Source: Microbacterium invictum (lineage in GTDB: Bacteria; Actinomycetota; Actinomycetes; Actinomycetales; Microbacteriaceae). Taken from it: a DNA stretch of 64,000 nt. Numbering within the stretch: position 1 is the first letter of the stretch; each line of letters opens with the position of its first letter. This document shows, one piece after another, positions 44,869-54,145 of this stretch. The notes below the pieces were generated by a model. It searched no databases and was not told the origin of the DNA. It was given only the letters and a program-made list of their open reading frames with translations. Made by a program: the position numbers and the translations under genes. The stretch is taken from NCBI RefSeq assembly GCF_034421375.1, contig NZ_CP139779.1, forward strand, positions 2,170,001 through 2,234,000. Reading direction: 5' to 3'.

Positions 44869-45450
44869 TCAGTCGACCGCGCGCTCGGAGCGCGACGGCG
44901 AGTCGGCGGCCACCGGTTCGGCCCTGCGGGACGAGCGCTCCTGACGGGTGCCGTCCAGGTGCGGACCGAAGAGCACCAGGGCGGCGACGGAGATCATCAT
45001 CGTCACGATGAAGATGTCGGCGACGTTGTAGATCGCGGGCATCATCCACGGGGTGTTGATGAAGTCCACGACGTGACCGACGGGGAAGCCGGGCTCGCGC
45101 AGCAGGCGGTCGGTGAGGTTGCCCAGCACGCCGCCGAGCAGAAGGCCCAGCACGACCGCCCAGAGCCGGGAGCGCAGCCTCGTGATGGCGAGGACCACGA
45201 TGACGACCGCCACCACCGCGAGCGCGATCGTGAAGATCCACGTGACGTCCTCGCCGAGCGAGAATGCGGCACCCGGATTGCGCGTCAGGTAGAAGATCAG
45301 GAAATCGCCGAGGATCCGGACCGGCTCCTGGTAGGGCAGGTTCTCGATGGCGAGGTACTTCGTGAACTGGTCGGCGGCCAGCACGATCGCCGCGAGGATC
45401 ACGACGATGATGCTGGCCGCCGCCCGGTGAAGCGGGGTTCGACCGGTCAA
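44869..45450 (-). CDS. lspA: Lipoprotein signal peptidase (signal peptidase II)
   Basis: 193 aa with four membrane helices. Conserved regions: [37 protein letters not shown], and [22 protein letters not shown] containing the catalytic Asp pair (one in each of the last two). It cleaves signal peptides of lipoproteins such as ctaC and the several small lipoproteins in this window. The N-terminus and C-terminal tail (basic and acidic) are slightly longer than the E. coli enzyme. Confidence 0.96.
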   Translation of the reverse strand: MTGRTPLHRAAASIIVVILAAIVLAADQFTKYLAIENLPYQEPVRILGDFLIFYLTRNPGAAFSLGEDVTWIFTIALAVVAVVIVVLAITRLRSRLWAVVLGLLLGGVLGNLTDRLLREPGFPVGHVVDFINTPWMMPAIYNVADIFIVTMMISVAALVLFGPHLDGTRQERSSRRAEPVAADSPSRSERAVD

Positions 45451-45453
45451 GGA

Positions 45454-46053
45454 CTACAGGCCGACGGCCGGCACGGGCGCGGACCCCGTCGAGGTCGACG
45501 ACGCGTCCAGGTCGCGCAGGTGCCCTTCGATGTAGCTGCGGAGCTGCGTGCGGTAGTCGCGCTCGAACTGGCGCAGCTCGCTGATGCGGCCCTCGAGGAC
45601 GCCGCGCTCCTTTTCGAGGCGGGCGATCTCGTCGCGTCCGCGGGCCTCGGCCTCCGAGACGATCGAGGCGGCCTGAGCCTGTGCGTCGGAGATGAGCTGG
45701 TCGCGCTTCGCGCGGCCCTCGGCGACGTGCTCGTCGTGCAGGCGCTGAGCGAGCTCGATGATGCCCGCGCTGGCGGCGCTGGGCGAGCCGCCGTCCGCAG
45801 CGGGCTGGGGGGTCGGCTCGGACGCGGGCGCGGGGACCTCGGCGACCGGAGCGGCAGCCGTGGCGGCACTGGTGGACTCGCCGGACTCGAGGGCGGCGAC
45901 CTTGGCCTTCAGCTCCTCGTTCTCGGCGATCGTCTTACGCCACTCGACGACGATCTCGTCGAGGAAGTCATCGACCTCGTCCGGGTCGAACCCCTCCTTG
46001 AAGCGGACGTGCTGGAACTGCTTGGTGACGACGTCATCGGGGGTCAATGCCAT
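45454..46053 (-). CDS. wag31: DivIVA/Wag31 cell pole protein
   Basis: 199 aa from the ATG at 46053 (MALTPDDV). The conserved N-terminal DivIVA lipid-binding domain is LTPDDVVTKQFQHVRFKEGFDPDEVDDFLDEI, followed by a coiled coil, an Ala/Pro/Glu linker (~70-105) and a long C-terminal coiled coil (~105-180). It is shorter than mycobacterial Wag31 (about 260 aa). It recruits the peptidoglycan machinery to the poles. A good -10/-35 promoter is seen upstream. The coiled-coil region is Glu/Arg/Ala-rich. Confidence 0.95.
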   Translation of the reverse strand: MALTPDDVVTKQFQHVRFKEGFDPDEVDDFLDEIVVEWRKTIAENEELKAKVAALESGESTSAATAAAPVAEVPAPASEPTPQPAADGGSPSAASAGIIELAQRLHDEHVAEGRAKRDQLISDAQAQAASIVSEAEARGRDEIARLEKERGVLEGRISELRQFERDYRTQLRSYIEGHLRDLDASSTSTGSAPVPAVGL

Positions 46054-46129
46054 GGTGATTCCTCTTTCGAGCTGGTCGTTGGCCGACGTCGCGGCCCTCC
46101 CACCGTCCTGCGGCGGTCGTATCCAGCCA

Positions 46130-46158
46130 AGCATAGCCCCGGCTCCAGGGCGTGTCGA
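46130..46158 (-). promoter_or_regulatory. Promoter of wag31
   Basis: On the minus strand TCGACA (46158-46153), a 17-bp spacer and TATGCT (46135-46130) form a good sigma-A-like promoter about 77 bp before the wag31 ATG. Confidence 0.5.
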
Positions 46159-46173
46159 AGGCGCCGGGCAGGG

Positions 46174-46476
46174 TCAGACCATCGTGAGCGAGCGGGTGAC
46201 GGCGAGCAGGATGAAGCAGAGCAGCATCGTCAACGCGAAACCGAAATCCAGCGCGACGGGGCCCACCCGGAGGGGCGGAATGAAGCGCCGGAACATCTTG
46301 ATCGGCGGATCGGTGACGGTGTAGACGACCTCAGCGAGTACCAGGCCTACGCCCTTCGGCCGCCACTCGCGGTTGAAGAAGGGGATCCACTCGAGCACCA
46401 GTCTCCCGAGCAGGACGAAGACGTAGATGAAGAGGATCGCGTTGAGGATGGAAGCGATGAACGCGATGACGGGCAC
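46174..46476 (-). CDS. yggT: YggT-family membrane protein
   Basis: 100 aa with two membrane segments (residues ~6-27 and ~75-95) flanking the central motif RLVLEWIPFFNREWRPKGVG and YTVTDPPIKMFRRFIPPLRVGPVALD, the YggT-family signature. It is encoded between sepF and wag31, as in most actinobacteria and Gram-positives. The function is not settled; it is suspected to assist membrane or division assembly. Confidence 0.93.
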   Translation of the reverse strand: MPVIAFIASILNAILFIYVFVLLGRLVLEWIPFFNREWRPKGVGLVLAEVVYTVTDPPIKMFRRFIPPLRVGPVALDFGFALTMLLCFILLAVTRSLTMV

Positions 46477-46485
46477 CTACTAAGG

Positions 46486-46941
46486 CTACGAGAAGGGCAC
46501 GGCTTCCGGGTCCGCGTGCGCGATGGCACCGTCGCCGGACACCGCGACGTTCTCGGGCGAGAGCAGGAACACCTTGCTGGTGACGCGCTCGATACGTCCG
46601 TAGAGACCGAGGGAGAGGCCGCTCGCGAAGTCGATCAGTCGACGCGCATCGGCGTCGGACATCTGCGACAGGTTGATGATCACCGGGATCCCGTCGCGGA
46701 AGTTCTCCGCGATCACCTGGGCGTCGCGGTACTGCTTGGGGTGAACGGTGAGGATCTCGCTGACCGCGGTCGGCGCGGGCTGACGGACAACGGCCGGACG
46801 GTGGATCGGAGTGATGGGGGCTGCCTTCTCGACCGCCTGGGGCTTCTGACGAGCAGCCGGCTGCGACGCGGGCTCCTCGTAGACCTCTTCCTCGTCGGCG
46901 AGGCCCAGGTACACCATGGTCTTCTTGAGCGGGTTCGACAT
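46486..46941 (-). CDS. sepF: Cell division protein SepF
   Basis: 151 aa. An N-terminal membrane-binding amphipathic stretch ([18 protein letters not shown]), a Pro/Gln-rich linker and a C-terminal SepF domain (~ residues 63-143: [44 protein letters not shown]). It anchors FtsZ to the membrane in bacteria lacking FtsA. In this window no ftsA is present, consistent with the actinobacterial reliance on SepF. It is located between the PLP protein and yggT. Confidence 0.96.
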   Translation of the reverse strand: MSNPLKKTMVYLGLADEEEVYEEPASQPAARQKPQAVEKAAPITPIHRPAVVRQPAPTAVSEILTVHPKQYRDAQVIAENFRDGIPVIINLSQMSDADARRLIDFASGLSLGLYGRIERVTSKVFLLSPENVAVSGDGAIAHADPEAVPFS

Positions 46942-46974
46942 CGGATCCTCCGTTTGCTCGTGTCGTTTCCGAGG

Positions 46975-47697
46975 TTAACCGCGCTCGGGCCGCGGGCCGG
47001 TGATTGCCGTACCGATGCGAAGGTGTGTCGCGCCGACGGCGATCGCCTCGGCGAAGTCTCCGGTCATCCCCGCCGACATCCAGGTCGCCTCGGGGACGAC
47101 CGTGCGCACCGCGTCCGCGCAGCGCGCGAGTCGGGCGAAGGCCGCGGCGGGTGCTTCGTCGAGCGGCGCGACCGCCATGACGCCGCGGACCCGCAGGGTG
47201 CCGCAGCCCGCGGTGTGCTCGGCGAGAGCCACCAATTCTGCGGGCGCGACGCCGCCGCGGCCGGGGTCGTCGGTGAGGTTCACCTGCAGGAAGACGTCCA
47301 GGATCGGATGGCCCTCATCGGCCGCGCGGTCGAGAGCATCGGCGATCTTGGGGCGATCGACCGAGTGGACGACGGCGGCTGCCGCACGGATCGCCCGCGC
47401 CTTGTTCGTCTGCGCCTGGCCGATGAAGTGCCAGTGGAGGTCGGGTAGCGGGCCTACGGCCTCGTGCTTGGCCGACAGCTCCTGCTGCCGGTTCTCCCCC
47501 ACATCGCGCACACCGAGCGCGTAGAGCCGCTCGACGAGCTTCTCGGGGTGGAACTTCGTCACGACGATGCGGGTGATCTCCTCGGGCTGCCGGCGCGCGG
47601 CGCGCACCGCCTCGTCGATGCGCGCATCGACGTCGGCGAGCCGCCGGGCGAGGTCGTCCTCGTCCGGCGGCTCGTCGGGTGTCGCAGATGCGGTCAT
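46975..47697 (-). CDS. yggS: Pyridoxal phosphate-binding protein, YggS/PLPBP family
   Basis: 240 aa TIM-barrel-type protein. RIVVTKFHPEKL (~44-55) includes the PLP Lys, GENRQQELSAK follows at ~75, FIGQAQTNKARAI (the H-F-I-G-x-x-Q-x-N-K motif) at ~98, and WMSAGMTGDFAEAI (the S-M-G-M-S-x-D counterpart) near ~205. It maintains PLP homeostasis and has no proven enzymatic activity. The usual gene between ftsZ and this one, pgeF (YfiH, multicopper polyphenol oxidase type), is absent here; the gap to ftsZ is 16 bp. Confidence 0.94.
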   Translation of the reverse strand: MTASATPDEPPDEDDLARRLADVDARIDEAVRAARRQPEEITRIVVTKFHPEKLVERLYALGVRDVGENRQQELSAKHEAVGPLPDLHWHFIGQAQTNKARAIRAAAAVVHSVDRPKIADALDRAADEGHPILDVFLQVNLTDDPGRGGVAPAELVALAEHTAGCGTLRVRGVMAVAPLDEAPAAAFARLARCADAVRTVVPEATWMSAGMTGDFAEAIAVGATHLRIGTAITGPRPERG

Positions 47698-47713
47698 CGC
47701 GGAGCGATGCGGA

Positions 47714-48874
47714 TCACTTCAGGAAGTCGGGGATGTCGAGGTCGTCGTCGCCGAACGCCGAGTCGTACCCGGTGTCGGGGAGTGTCGCTCCCACCGAGAC
47801 CGACTCCTTCTTCGGCTCGACGCGCTCGTGCTCGGCATCCCTCGCCGCATCGACAGCGGGCATCGCCGGCACGACGGGAACGCTGGCCGGCCGCGCCGCG
47901 GCAACCGGGTCGATCCGCAGCGACGGCTCGCCGCCGTCGAATCCCGCCGCGATGACGGTCACGCGCACCTCGTCCCCGAGGGTGTCGTCGATCACCGTTC
48001 CGAAGATGATGTTGGCCTCGGGGTGGGCGGCCTCCTTCACCAGCTGAGCGGCGTCGTTGATCTCGAAGATGCCGAGGTTCGACCCGCCCTGGATCGACAG
48101 CAGCACGCCGTGCGCGCCTTCGATCGACGCCTCGAGCAGGGGCGACTCCACGGCGAGCTCGGCGGCCTTGATGGCTCGGTCGGCCCCGCGGGCGGAGCCG
48201 ATGCCCATGAGCGCGGAACCCGCGCCCTGCATGACCGACTTGACGTCGGCGAAGTCGAGGTTGATCAGACCGGGGGTCGTGATCAGGTCGGTGATTCCCT
48301 GCACACCGGCAAGGAGCACCTGGTCGGCGGTCGCGAAGGCCTCCACCATGGAGATCCCTCGGTCGCTGATCTCGAGCAGACGGTCGTTCGGGACGACGAT
48401 GAGGGTGTCGACCTCTTCCTTCAGGCGCGCGACACCGGCCTCGGCCTGGCTCTGCCGACGACGACCTTCGAACGAGAAGGGCTTGGTGACCACACCGATG
48501 GTGAGGGCTCCGATGGACTTCGCGATCTTGGCGACGACCGGCGCACCGCCGGTACCCGTCCCGCCGCCTTCGCCGGCGGTCACGAAGACCATGTCGGCAC
48601 CGCGCAGGGCCTCTTCGATCTCCTCCGCGTGGTCTTCCGCCGCCCGACGACCCACCTCGGGGTCGGCACCTGCGCCGAGACCCCGCGTGAGCTCGCGTCC
48701 GACGTCGAGCTTGACGTCGGCGTCGCTCATGAGCAGCGCCTGGGCGTCGGTGTTGATCGCGATGAACTCCACGCCGCGCAACCCGAGGTCGATCATGCGG
48801 TTGACGGCGTTCACGCCGCCGCCACCCACACCGACCACCTTGATCACGGCGAGGTAGTTCTGGTTCTGGCTCAT
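47714..48874 (-). CDS. ftsZ: Cell division GTPase FtsZ
   Basis: 386 aa. The tubulin-type GTP-binding site is intact: [15 protein letters not shown] (~15-29), [13 protein letters not shown], the signature [12 protein letters not shown] (~105-116), and [16 protein letters not shown] with the synergy-loop Asp. Residues ~315-375 are a variable linker and the end DLDIPDFLK is the conserved C-terminal peptide that binds SepF and other partners. An ACGGAGG site precedes the ATG at 48874. The promoter region is unusual (nested inverted repeats, then a tandem repeat array). Confidence 0.98.
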   Translation of the reverse strand: MSQNQNYLAVIKVVGVGGGGVNAVNRMIDLGLRGVEFIAINTDAQALLMSDADVKLDVGRELTRGLGAGADPEVGRRAAEDHAEEIEEALRGADMVFVTAGEGGGTGTGGAPVVAKIAKSIGALTIGVVTKPFSFEGRRRQSQAEAGVARLKEEVDTLIVVPNDRLLEISDRGISMVEAFATADQVLLAGVQGITDLITTPGLINLDFADVKSVMQGAGSALMGIGSARGADRAIKAAELAVESPLLEASIEGAHGVLLSIQGGSNLGIFEINDAAQLVKEAAHPEANIIFGTVIDDTLGDEVRVTVIAAGFDGGEPSLRIDPVAAARPASVPVVPAMPAVDAARDAEHERVEPKKESVSVGATLPDTGYDSAFGDDDLDIPDFLK

Positions 48875-48894
48875 GCCGGCCTCCGTCTTCCCGA

Positions 48895-48956
48895 ACCTTC
48901 AACCTCTACTAGAGGTATAAAGAATTGCTCGGTATGCAATTCCTGTTCTTGAAGGT
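48895..48956. promoter_or_regulatory. Nested inverted repeats at the ftsZ promoter
   Basis: The outer pair ACCTTCAA (48895-48902) and TTGAAGGT (48949-48956) encloses CCTCTA-C-TAGAGG (48903-48915) and the perfect GAATTGC-N7-GCAATTC (48922-48942). On the minus strand GAATTG, 17 bp, TATACC could be -35 and -10 of ftsZ, so the 7-bp dyad would lie over the promoter like an operator. Confidence 0.5.
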
Positions 48957-49077
48957 AAGCGGCCTGCACCCCGAGGCGCGGAGGGACGCGGCGTGTCGCG
49001 ACATCCCGATCTCGCGCGGGATCGGCAGACCTCCGTCGCCGCGCGGGATCGCCCGTGAGCGGACCCCCGGATGACAT

Positions 49078-49390
49078 GTGGCACAAGAGGTCGCCCACCC
49101 GCCCGATCGACGACCACCTGCGCCACCCCGATTCGCCCACGCTCGCCCACCCGATTCGCCCGCGCCCGCCCAGGTGGCAAAAAGGGTCGCCCAACCGCCC
49201 GACGGACGACCACGTGCGCCACCCCGATTCGCCCGCGCCCGCCCAGGTGGCAAAAAGGGTCGCCCAGCCGCCCGATCGACGACCACGTGCGCCACCCCGA
49301 TTCGCCCACGCGCGCCCTGGTGGCAAAAAGGGTCGCCCACCCGCCCGACCGACGACCACCTGCGCCACCCCGATTCCGCCGGCCGGGACC
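49078..49390. repeat. Four-unit tandem repeat array, 73-bp period
   Basis: Units begin with GTGGCAMAAR at 49078, 49174, 49247 and 49320. Units 2-4 are exactly 73 bp apart; unit 1 is 96 bp because its end (CCGATTCGCCC-type segment) is duplicated. Units share GGTCGCCCA, CCGCCCGA-CGACGACCAC and TGCGCCACCCCGATTC, with scattered changes. Seen from the minus strand, units 2-4 each show GACCC followed by TTTTT, and unit 4 has GGGT-N5-ACCC-TTTTT, a short terminator-like hairpin. Confidence 0.9.
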
Positions 49391-49395
49391 GCCCG

Positions 49396-50361
49396 TCAGC
49401 GGATGACCGCGGCGTCGGGCGAAGACACGTCGTACTTGGTGACCGTGTCGGCCGGACGGGCGGCCATGATCCTCTCCAGCACGCGAGCCTTCAGCGCCGA
49501 CTCCTCCGCGCTCCCCCACACCACTCGGGCGGACGAGGTCAGCGTCAGGGTGACATCGAAGGCGGAGGTCGCGCTCACCGCCGTCACCTGGTCACCGATC
49601 GAGGCCGGAAGCGCGCGCATCACCCTGCCGACCGCGGCGAAGGCGTCCCCGTCGACGCCGCCGCGCACGTCGAGGATCGGCTCCGCCGCGGGCGGCTCGG
49701 TGCTGGCGGCGAGCACGACTCCCGCGGCATCGACCACGGAGTATCCCGACGCCGCCGCGATCGCACCGATCGGGGTGCGCTCGACGATGCGCACCACGAG
49801 CTCGTGCGGCGGCCGCGCCTCGAGGGTGTAGCTCTGCACGAACGGGAAGTCCGACAGCGTGTCCTGGATGGCGGCGTCGTCCACGAGCGGCAGCGGCGTG
49901 CCGAGCTGCGACGCCAGCGCCGCCTCGACAGTCCCCGCATCGAGCTGCGCGGTCCCGACCACGCGGACCCGTTCGACGGCGAACAGCGGGCTGTAGGCCA
50001 CCGCGGCCGTCACGCCGGCGACGACGAGGACCGCACCGATCGCCGACACCCACAGCGCGCGCCGTCGACGCTGTCGGACGGTGAAGCGCCGCACCTCCGC
50101 CCGGAGCGCCTTCCGCCGGGCCCGCGACGCGCGCCACACCGCCAGCAGGCCGACCGGCGGCTCCGGCCGCGCCGGCTGCTCGGCACCCTCCGCAGAGAGG
50201 TCGTCCGAGACCGTTCCCGGGCCGCCGCCGGCGTCGCGCAGCGGCAGGACCACCCCCGAGCCGTCTTGCTCGTCCCGAGCGTCGACGCCCGCCTGCTCCA
50301 CGGCAGCGGTGCGTCGCGGCGGAGCGGCCGGCGGCGGGAGCGGGGACGGCCGTCGCACCAC
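49396..50361 (-). CDS. ftsQ: Cell division protein FtsQ
   Basis: 321 aa. A Pro/Arg-rich cytoplasmic region (1-105), a single membrane helix (~106-126), the POTRA domain with FAVERVRVVGTAQLDAGTVEAAL (~128-150) and the FtsQ beta domain (~200-310: VERTPIGAIAAASGYSVVDAAGVVL). It links FtsZ-associated machinery to the septal synthase. It lies 3 bp from murC and is the last gene before the repeat array. Confidence 0.95.
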   Translation of the reverse strand: MVRRPSPLPPPAAPPRRTAAVEQAGVDARDEQDGSGVVLPLRDAGGGPGTVSDDLSAEGAEQPARPEPPVGLLAVWRASRARRKALRAEVRRFTVRQRRRRALWVSAIGAVLVVAGVTAAVAYSPLFAVERVRVVGTAQLDAGTVEAALASQLGTPLPLVDDAAIQDTLSDFPFVQSYTLEARPPHELVVRIVERTPIGAIAAASGYSVVDAAGVVLAASTEPPAAEPILDVRGGVDGDAFAAVGRVMRALPASIGDQVTAVSATSAFDVTLTLTSSARVVWGSAEESALKARVLERIMAARPADTVTKYDVSSPDAAVIR

Positions 50362-50364
50362 GGG

Positions 50365-51780
50365 TCAGCCTTCGACGACAGCGGCGGGACGGACGCGGGT
50401 CAAAGCCTCGAGGATCTGCGGAACGATGAGGTTGACGTTCCCGCAGCCGAGGGTGATGACGTAGTCGCCGGGACGCGCGACCGAGGCGGTGTGGTCGGCC
50501 GCTCGCTGCCAGTCCGCGACGAAGCGCACGCGATCGGGGTCGGCGAAGGCATGGGCGACGAGCTCCCCGGTGACACCGGGGACCGGGTCCTCGCGCGCGC
50601 CGTAGACGTCCAGCACCACGGTGTGATCGGCGTTTCGCTCGAGCACCTCGGCGAACTCGCGGTACATGTGCTGCGTGCGCGAGTAGGTGTGGGGCTGGTG
50701 GACGGCGATGATCCTGCCGTCGCCGATGACGCTCCGGGCGCCGGCGAGGGCGGCGGCGACCTCGGTCGGATGGTGGGCGTAGTCGTCATAGACGCTCACG
50801 CCCCGCTCGATGCCGTGCAGCTCGAACCGGCGGTCGGTGCCCGCGAAGCCGGCGACCGCCTCGGCCGCGGCATCGAGGGGGAAGCCGAGGGCGATGAGCA
50901 CCGCGACCGCGCCGGCGGCGTTGACGGCATTGTGCGCACCGGGGATCCGCAGCCGCACCGCGACCGTCTCGCCCCCGTGGGTCAGCCGGAATCCGACGGG
51001 CCCGTGCGTGTCGACCTCGCTCAGGCGGACATCGGCGGCGCCGTCCAGGCCGAAGGTGACCACCCGGGGGTGGTCGAGAAGGGCCGCCACCTCCTTCGCG
51101 CCGGGGTCGTCGGCGGAGATCACCACCGCTTCCCGGGCCTCGCGTCCGAAGCGGGCGAAGGCCTCGACGAAGGCCTCGGGCGAGCCGTAGTGGTCGAGGT
51201 GATCGGGATCGACGTTGGTGATGAGGGCGACCGAGGTGTCGTAGAGAAGGAACGTGCCGTCGGACTCATCCGCCTCGATCACGAAGAGATCGTCCGCTCC
51301 CGTGCCGCTCGAGACGCCGAGCTGGGCGATCACACCGCCGTTGACGAAGGTGGGATCCGTGCCGAGGGCCTGCAGCGAGGTGACGATCATCCCGGTCGAG
51401 GTGGTCTTCCCGTGCGCCCCCGCGACGGCGACCAGTCGTCGCCCGCCGATGAGCCAGAACAGCGCCTGCGAACGGTGGATGACGGCGAGGCCTCGCTCCT
51501 TGGCCGTGACGTACTCGGGGTTCTCGGGCCAGATCGCACCCGTGTGCACGACGGTGTCGGCGTCGCCGAGGTGCGCGGCGTCGTGCCCGACGTGCACGGT
51601 GGCGCCGAGCGCGGCCAGTGCGCGCAGCGACGGACTGTCGGCGCGATCGGAGCCGGAGACCCGGATGCCGCGGGCGAGGAACATGCGGGCGAGCCCCGAC
51701 ATCCCCGATCCCCCGATGCCGATGAAGTGGGCGGCGCGGATGTCATCCGGGATCGGCAAGGAGAGGTCAGGTCTGATCAT
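50365..51780 (-). CDS. murC: UDP-N-acetylmuramate--L-alanine ligase
   Basis: 471 aa. Rossmann start [16 protein letters not shown] (~19-34), ATP P-loop [14 protein letters not shown] (~115-128), [12 protein letters not shown] and central [11 protein letters not shown], and the C-terminal [11 protein letters not shown] (~335) characteristic of MurC. It adds L-Ala to UDP-MurNAc, the first amino acid step in the cytoplasm. 53 bp separate it from murG. Confidence 0.98.
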   Translation of the reverse strand: MIRPDLSLPIPDDIRAAHFIGIGGSGMSGLARMFLARGIRVSGSDRADSPSLRALAALGATVHVGHDAAHLGDADTVVHTGAIWPENPEYVTAKERGLAVIHRSQALFWLIGGRRLVAVAGAHGKTTSTGMIVTSLQALGTDPTFVNGGVIAQLGVSSGTGADDLFVIEADESDGTFLLYDTSVALITNVDPDHLDHYGSPEAFVEAFARFGREAREAVVISADDPGAKEVAALLDHPRVVTFGLDGAADVRLSEVDTHGPVGFRLTHGGETVAVRLRIPGAHNAVNAAGAVAVLIALGFPLDAAAEAVAGFAGTDRRFELHGIERGVSVYDDYAHHPTEVAAALAGARSVIGDGRIIAVHQPHTYSRTQHMYREFAEVLERNADHTVVLDVYGAREDPVPGVTGELVAHAFADPDRVRFVADWQRAADHTASVARPGDYVITLGCGNVNLIVPQILEALTRVRPAAVVEG

Positions 51781-51833
51781 GGCGCGTCAATCCTAGATCG
51801 GCGTCCTGCACGCCTCCTCCCGGCGCGCGGAGG

Positions 51834-52925
51834 TCACCGTCCGAGCGCGAGCGCCTCATCGATGAGAGTGAGGACCGCCTCGCTGCCCGAGCGGGTGCCG
51901 ACGGTTGCCGCGGCGCGGTGCATCGCGTCCAGGCGCGCCGGGTCCGCGAGGAGCGGAACGACCTCTCGGCGCACCCGCTCGGCGGTGAAGTCGGCGTCGA
52001 GGATCAGCGCAGCCGCCCCCGCCGCGACGGCGGACGCGGCGTTCAAGGCCTGTTCGCCGTTGCCGACGGCGTAGGGCACGTACACCGCGGGGATGCCGAG
52101 GGCGCTGATCTCGCTGACGGTCGCCGCGCCCGCGCGCGAGACCACGGCGTCGGCCACCGCGAAGGCGAGATCCATCCGATCGACGTAGCGACGCACCGCG
52201 TACCCCGGGACGCCGGGATCAGGGGTGGTGCTCCGCTCCCCCGTGACGTGCAGCAGCTGCCAGCCGGCGGCGAGCACGTCCCGCCAGGCGGCGCCGCCGT
52301 CCTCGCCGAAGGCCTCGTTCAGCCGCTGCGCGCCGAGCGATCCGCCGAAGACCAGCAGGACGGGGCGCGACGGGTCGAGACCGAACGCCTCAGCCGCCTC
52401 CCCCCGGCGCGCGGCGGCGTCGAGATCGACGATCTCGCGGCGCAGCGGCATGCCGACCACCCGCGCCCCGCGCAGCCGCGTGCCGGCGAAGGCGACTCCC
52501 ACCGCCGCCGCCCGCCGTGCGCCGAGCACATTGGCCAGGCCCGGGCGGGCATTGGCCTCGTGGACGACAGTCGGGATGCGTTCCCGGCGGGCCGCGACGT
52601 AGGCCGGCGCGGCGGCGTACCCGCCGAAGCCGACCACCACCTCGACGCTGCGGTCACGGAGGTGGCGACGCACCTGGGCGACCGCCCGCCCGAACCGCTG
52701 CGGGAACACCGCCGCGGCACGATCGGGGCGGCGCGGGAAGGGCACCTTGTCGACGAACAGCAGCTCGTAGCCGCGTTGCGGGACGAGCCGTGCCTCCAGT
52801 CCCTCCCGGGTTCCGAGGACCAGCACCTCGGCGTCCGGCTCGCGCGCGCGGAGGGCGTCGGCAACCGCCAGCAGCGGATTGACGTGCCCAGCGGTGCCGC
52901 CGCCGGCAAGGAGGTAGGTCGTCAC
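51834..52925 (-). CDS. murG: UDP-GlcNAc--lipid I GlcNAc transferase
   Basis: 363 aa GT-B glycosyltransferase. LAGGGTAGHVNPLLAVADAL (~5-24) is the lipid-side GGxxGH loop, VVGFGGYAAAPAYVAA follows at ~85, VFGGSLGAQRLNEAF at ~190 and SRAGAATVSEISALGIPAVYVPY near ~270 (nucleotide-sugar site). It converts lipid I to lipid II on the inner membrane face. The ATG overlaps the ftsW stop by 4 bp. Confidence 0.98.
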   Translation of the reverse strand: MTTYLLAGGGTAGHVNPLLAVADALRAREPDAEVLVLGTREGLEARLVPQRGYELLFVDKVPFPRRPDRAAAVFPQRFGRAVAQVRRHLRDRSVEVVVGFGGYAAAPAYVAARRERIPTVVHEANARPGLANVLGARRAAAVGVAFAGTRLRGARVVGMPLRREIVDLDAAARRGEAAEAFGLDPSRPVLLVFGGSLGAQRLNEAFGEDGGAAWRDVLAAGWQLLHVTGERSTTPDPGVPGYAVRRYVDRMDLAFAVADAVVSRAGAATVSEISALGIPAVYVPYAVGNGEQALNAASAVAAGAAALILDADFTAERVRREVVPLLADPARLDAMHRAAATVGTRSGSEAVLTLIDEALALGR

Positions 52926-54145
52926 CCGACGACACTAACCGCCCGTCTGGGTGGGAGCGAACGCGCGAACGACAGCAGCACCCCCGACGCGACGAGCACC
53001 GAGACCAGCGACGTCCCGCCCTGCGACATGAACGGCAGCGGAACCCCGAGAACGGGGAAGACGCGGAGGACGACACCGATGTTGATCAGCGCCTGACCGA
53101 CCACCCAGACGGTGATCCCGCCGGCGACGATGCGGACGAACGGGTCGTCGGTGCGGCGGATCACATGGAAGGCCCCCACCGCGTAGAGCGCGACGAGACC
53201 CAGCACGACGGCGCAGCCGATGAGGCCGAGTTCCTCGCCGACGATGGCGAAGATGTAGTCGTTGGCGGCGGCGGGGAGCCAGTCGTACTTCTCCTTGGAG
53301 TTGCCGAGCCCGAGTCCGAACACACCGCCGCCGGCGAGGCCCCACATGCCGTGCAGGGGCTGGTAGCAGTCGTTGAAGTAGTCGTCGAGGCAGTTCGGGT
53401 TCAGGAAGCTGAGGAAGCGGCGCATGCGGTCGGGGCTCGTGACCGCGAGCACGGCGACCGCCGCCGCCGCCGCCAGGGCGGGGAGGATGAAGATGCGCAG
53501 TCGCACTCCGGAGAAGAAGAGCGCGCCGAGCACGAGGAGCACCAGGATCATCGCGGTGCCCAGATCGCGGCCGGCGAGGACGGTGGCGATCGCGAGGCCG
53601 GCGACCGGGACGAGCGGGATGTAGACGTGCCGCCACATCGCCAGCAGGGTGCGCTTGCGGTAGAGGACGTACCCCACCCACAGGGCCAGCGCGAGCTTGA
53701 GGAACTCCGAGGGCTGCGCCTGGAACCCGGCGATGGTGATCCAGTTGCGGTTTCCGTCCGCGCCGTGTCCGAGGGGTGTGAAGACCAACAGCTGGAAGGC
53801 GACCGCTCCGATGAGCGCCGGCCACGCGATCCGTTTCCAGAACGTGATCGGCAGACGGCTGGCGATGAACATCAGGGGGACGCCGATGACCGCGAAGACC
53901 GCCTGCTTCATCGCCGCATCCCAGGGGGCCTGGCCTGCCGCGGTCGACGTGGCGGAGGTGGCGGAGAGCACCATCACCAGGCCGAAGATGGTCAGCAGCA
54001 GCGCCGTCGAGGCGATGAGGAGGAATTCGCTCGGCACCGGCGCGAGCACCCGTCCGAGCGAGACCCGGGCCGCCAGCCCGCGCCGCGCGTCGACGTCAGG
54101 CGGGCTCGCGGGGGTTCGGGGGGTGCGGGTCTGTGTCGTCGTCAC
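52922..54145 (-). CDS. ftsW: FtsW, SEDS-family peptidoglycan glycosyltransferase
   Basis: 407 aa from the GTG at 54145. About ten membrane helices; SEDS landmarks are LGHGADGNRNWITIAGFQAQPSEFLKLAL (conserved region with the catalytic-area Asp), GRDLGTAMIL and PFMSQGGTSLVSVLVASGVLLS. It polymerises septal peptidoglycan with FtsI. The start lies 50 bp inside murD, a large overlap; GACGAGG stands in a plausible position. Internal starts further on would cut conserved sequence only slightly, so the exact start is uncertain. Confidence 0.94.
   Translation of the reverse strand: MTTTQTRTPRTPASPPDVDARRGLAARVSLGRVLAPVPSEFLLIASTALLLTIFGLVMVLSATSATSTAAGQAPWDAAMKQAVFAVIGVPLMFIASRLPITFWKRIAWPALIGAVAFQLLVFTPLGHGADGNRNWITIAGFQAQPSEFLKLALALWVGYVLYRKRTLLAMWRHVYIPLVPVAGLAIATVLAGRDLGTAMILVLLVLGALFFSGVRLRIFILPALAAAAAVAVLAVTSPDRMRRFLSFLNPNCLDDYFNDCYQPLHGMWGLAGGGVFGLGLGNSKEKYDWLPAAANDYIFAIVGEELGLIGCAVVLGLVALYAVGAFHVIRRTDDPFVRIVAGGITVWVVGQALINIGVVLRVFPVLGVPLPFMSQGGTSLVSVLVASGVLLSFARSLPPRRAVSVVG

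Larger units (their letters stand above)
48875..49395. other. Intergenic region between ftsZ and ftsQ: AT-rich promoter zone and repeats
   Basis: 521 bp with no supportable gene. The ftsZ-proximal part (48895-48956) is AT-rich with nested inverted repeats and a candidate -10 (minus-strand TATACC). 48957-49077 shows nothing clear. 49078-49390 holds four tandem repeat units. Open frames crossing it are repeat-driven (Arg/Pro) and not genes. Confidence 0.8.

Noticed and set aside
49078..49390. Repeat array considered as a CRISPR array
   Set aside because: The whole 73-bp unit repeats, with no unique spacers between short constant repeats, and no cas genes are in the window.
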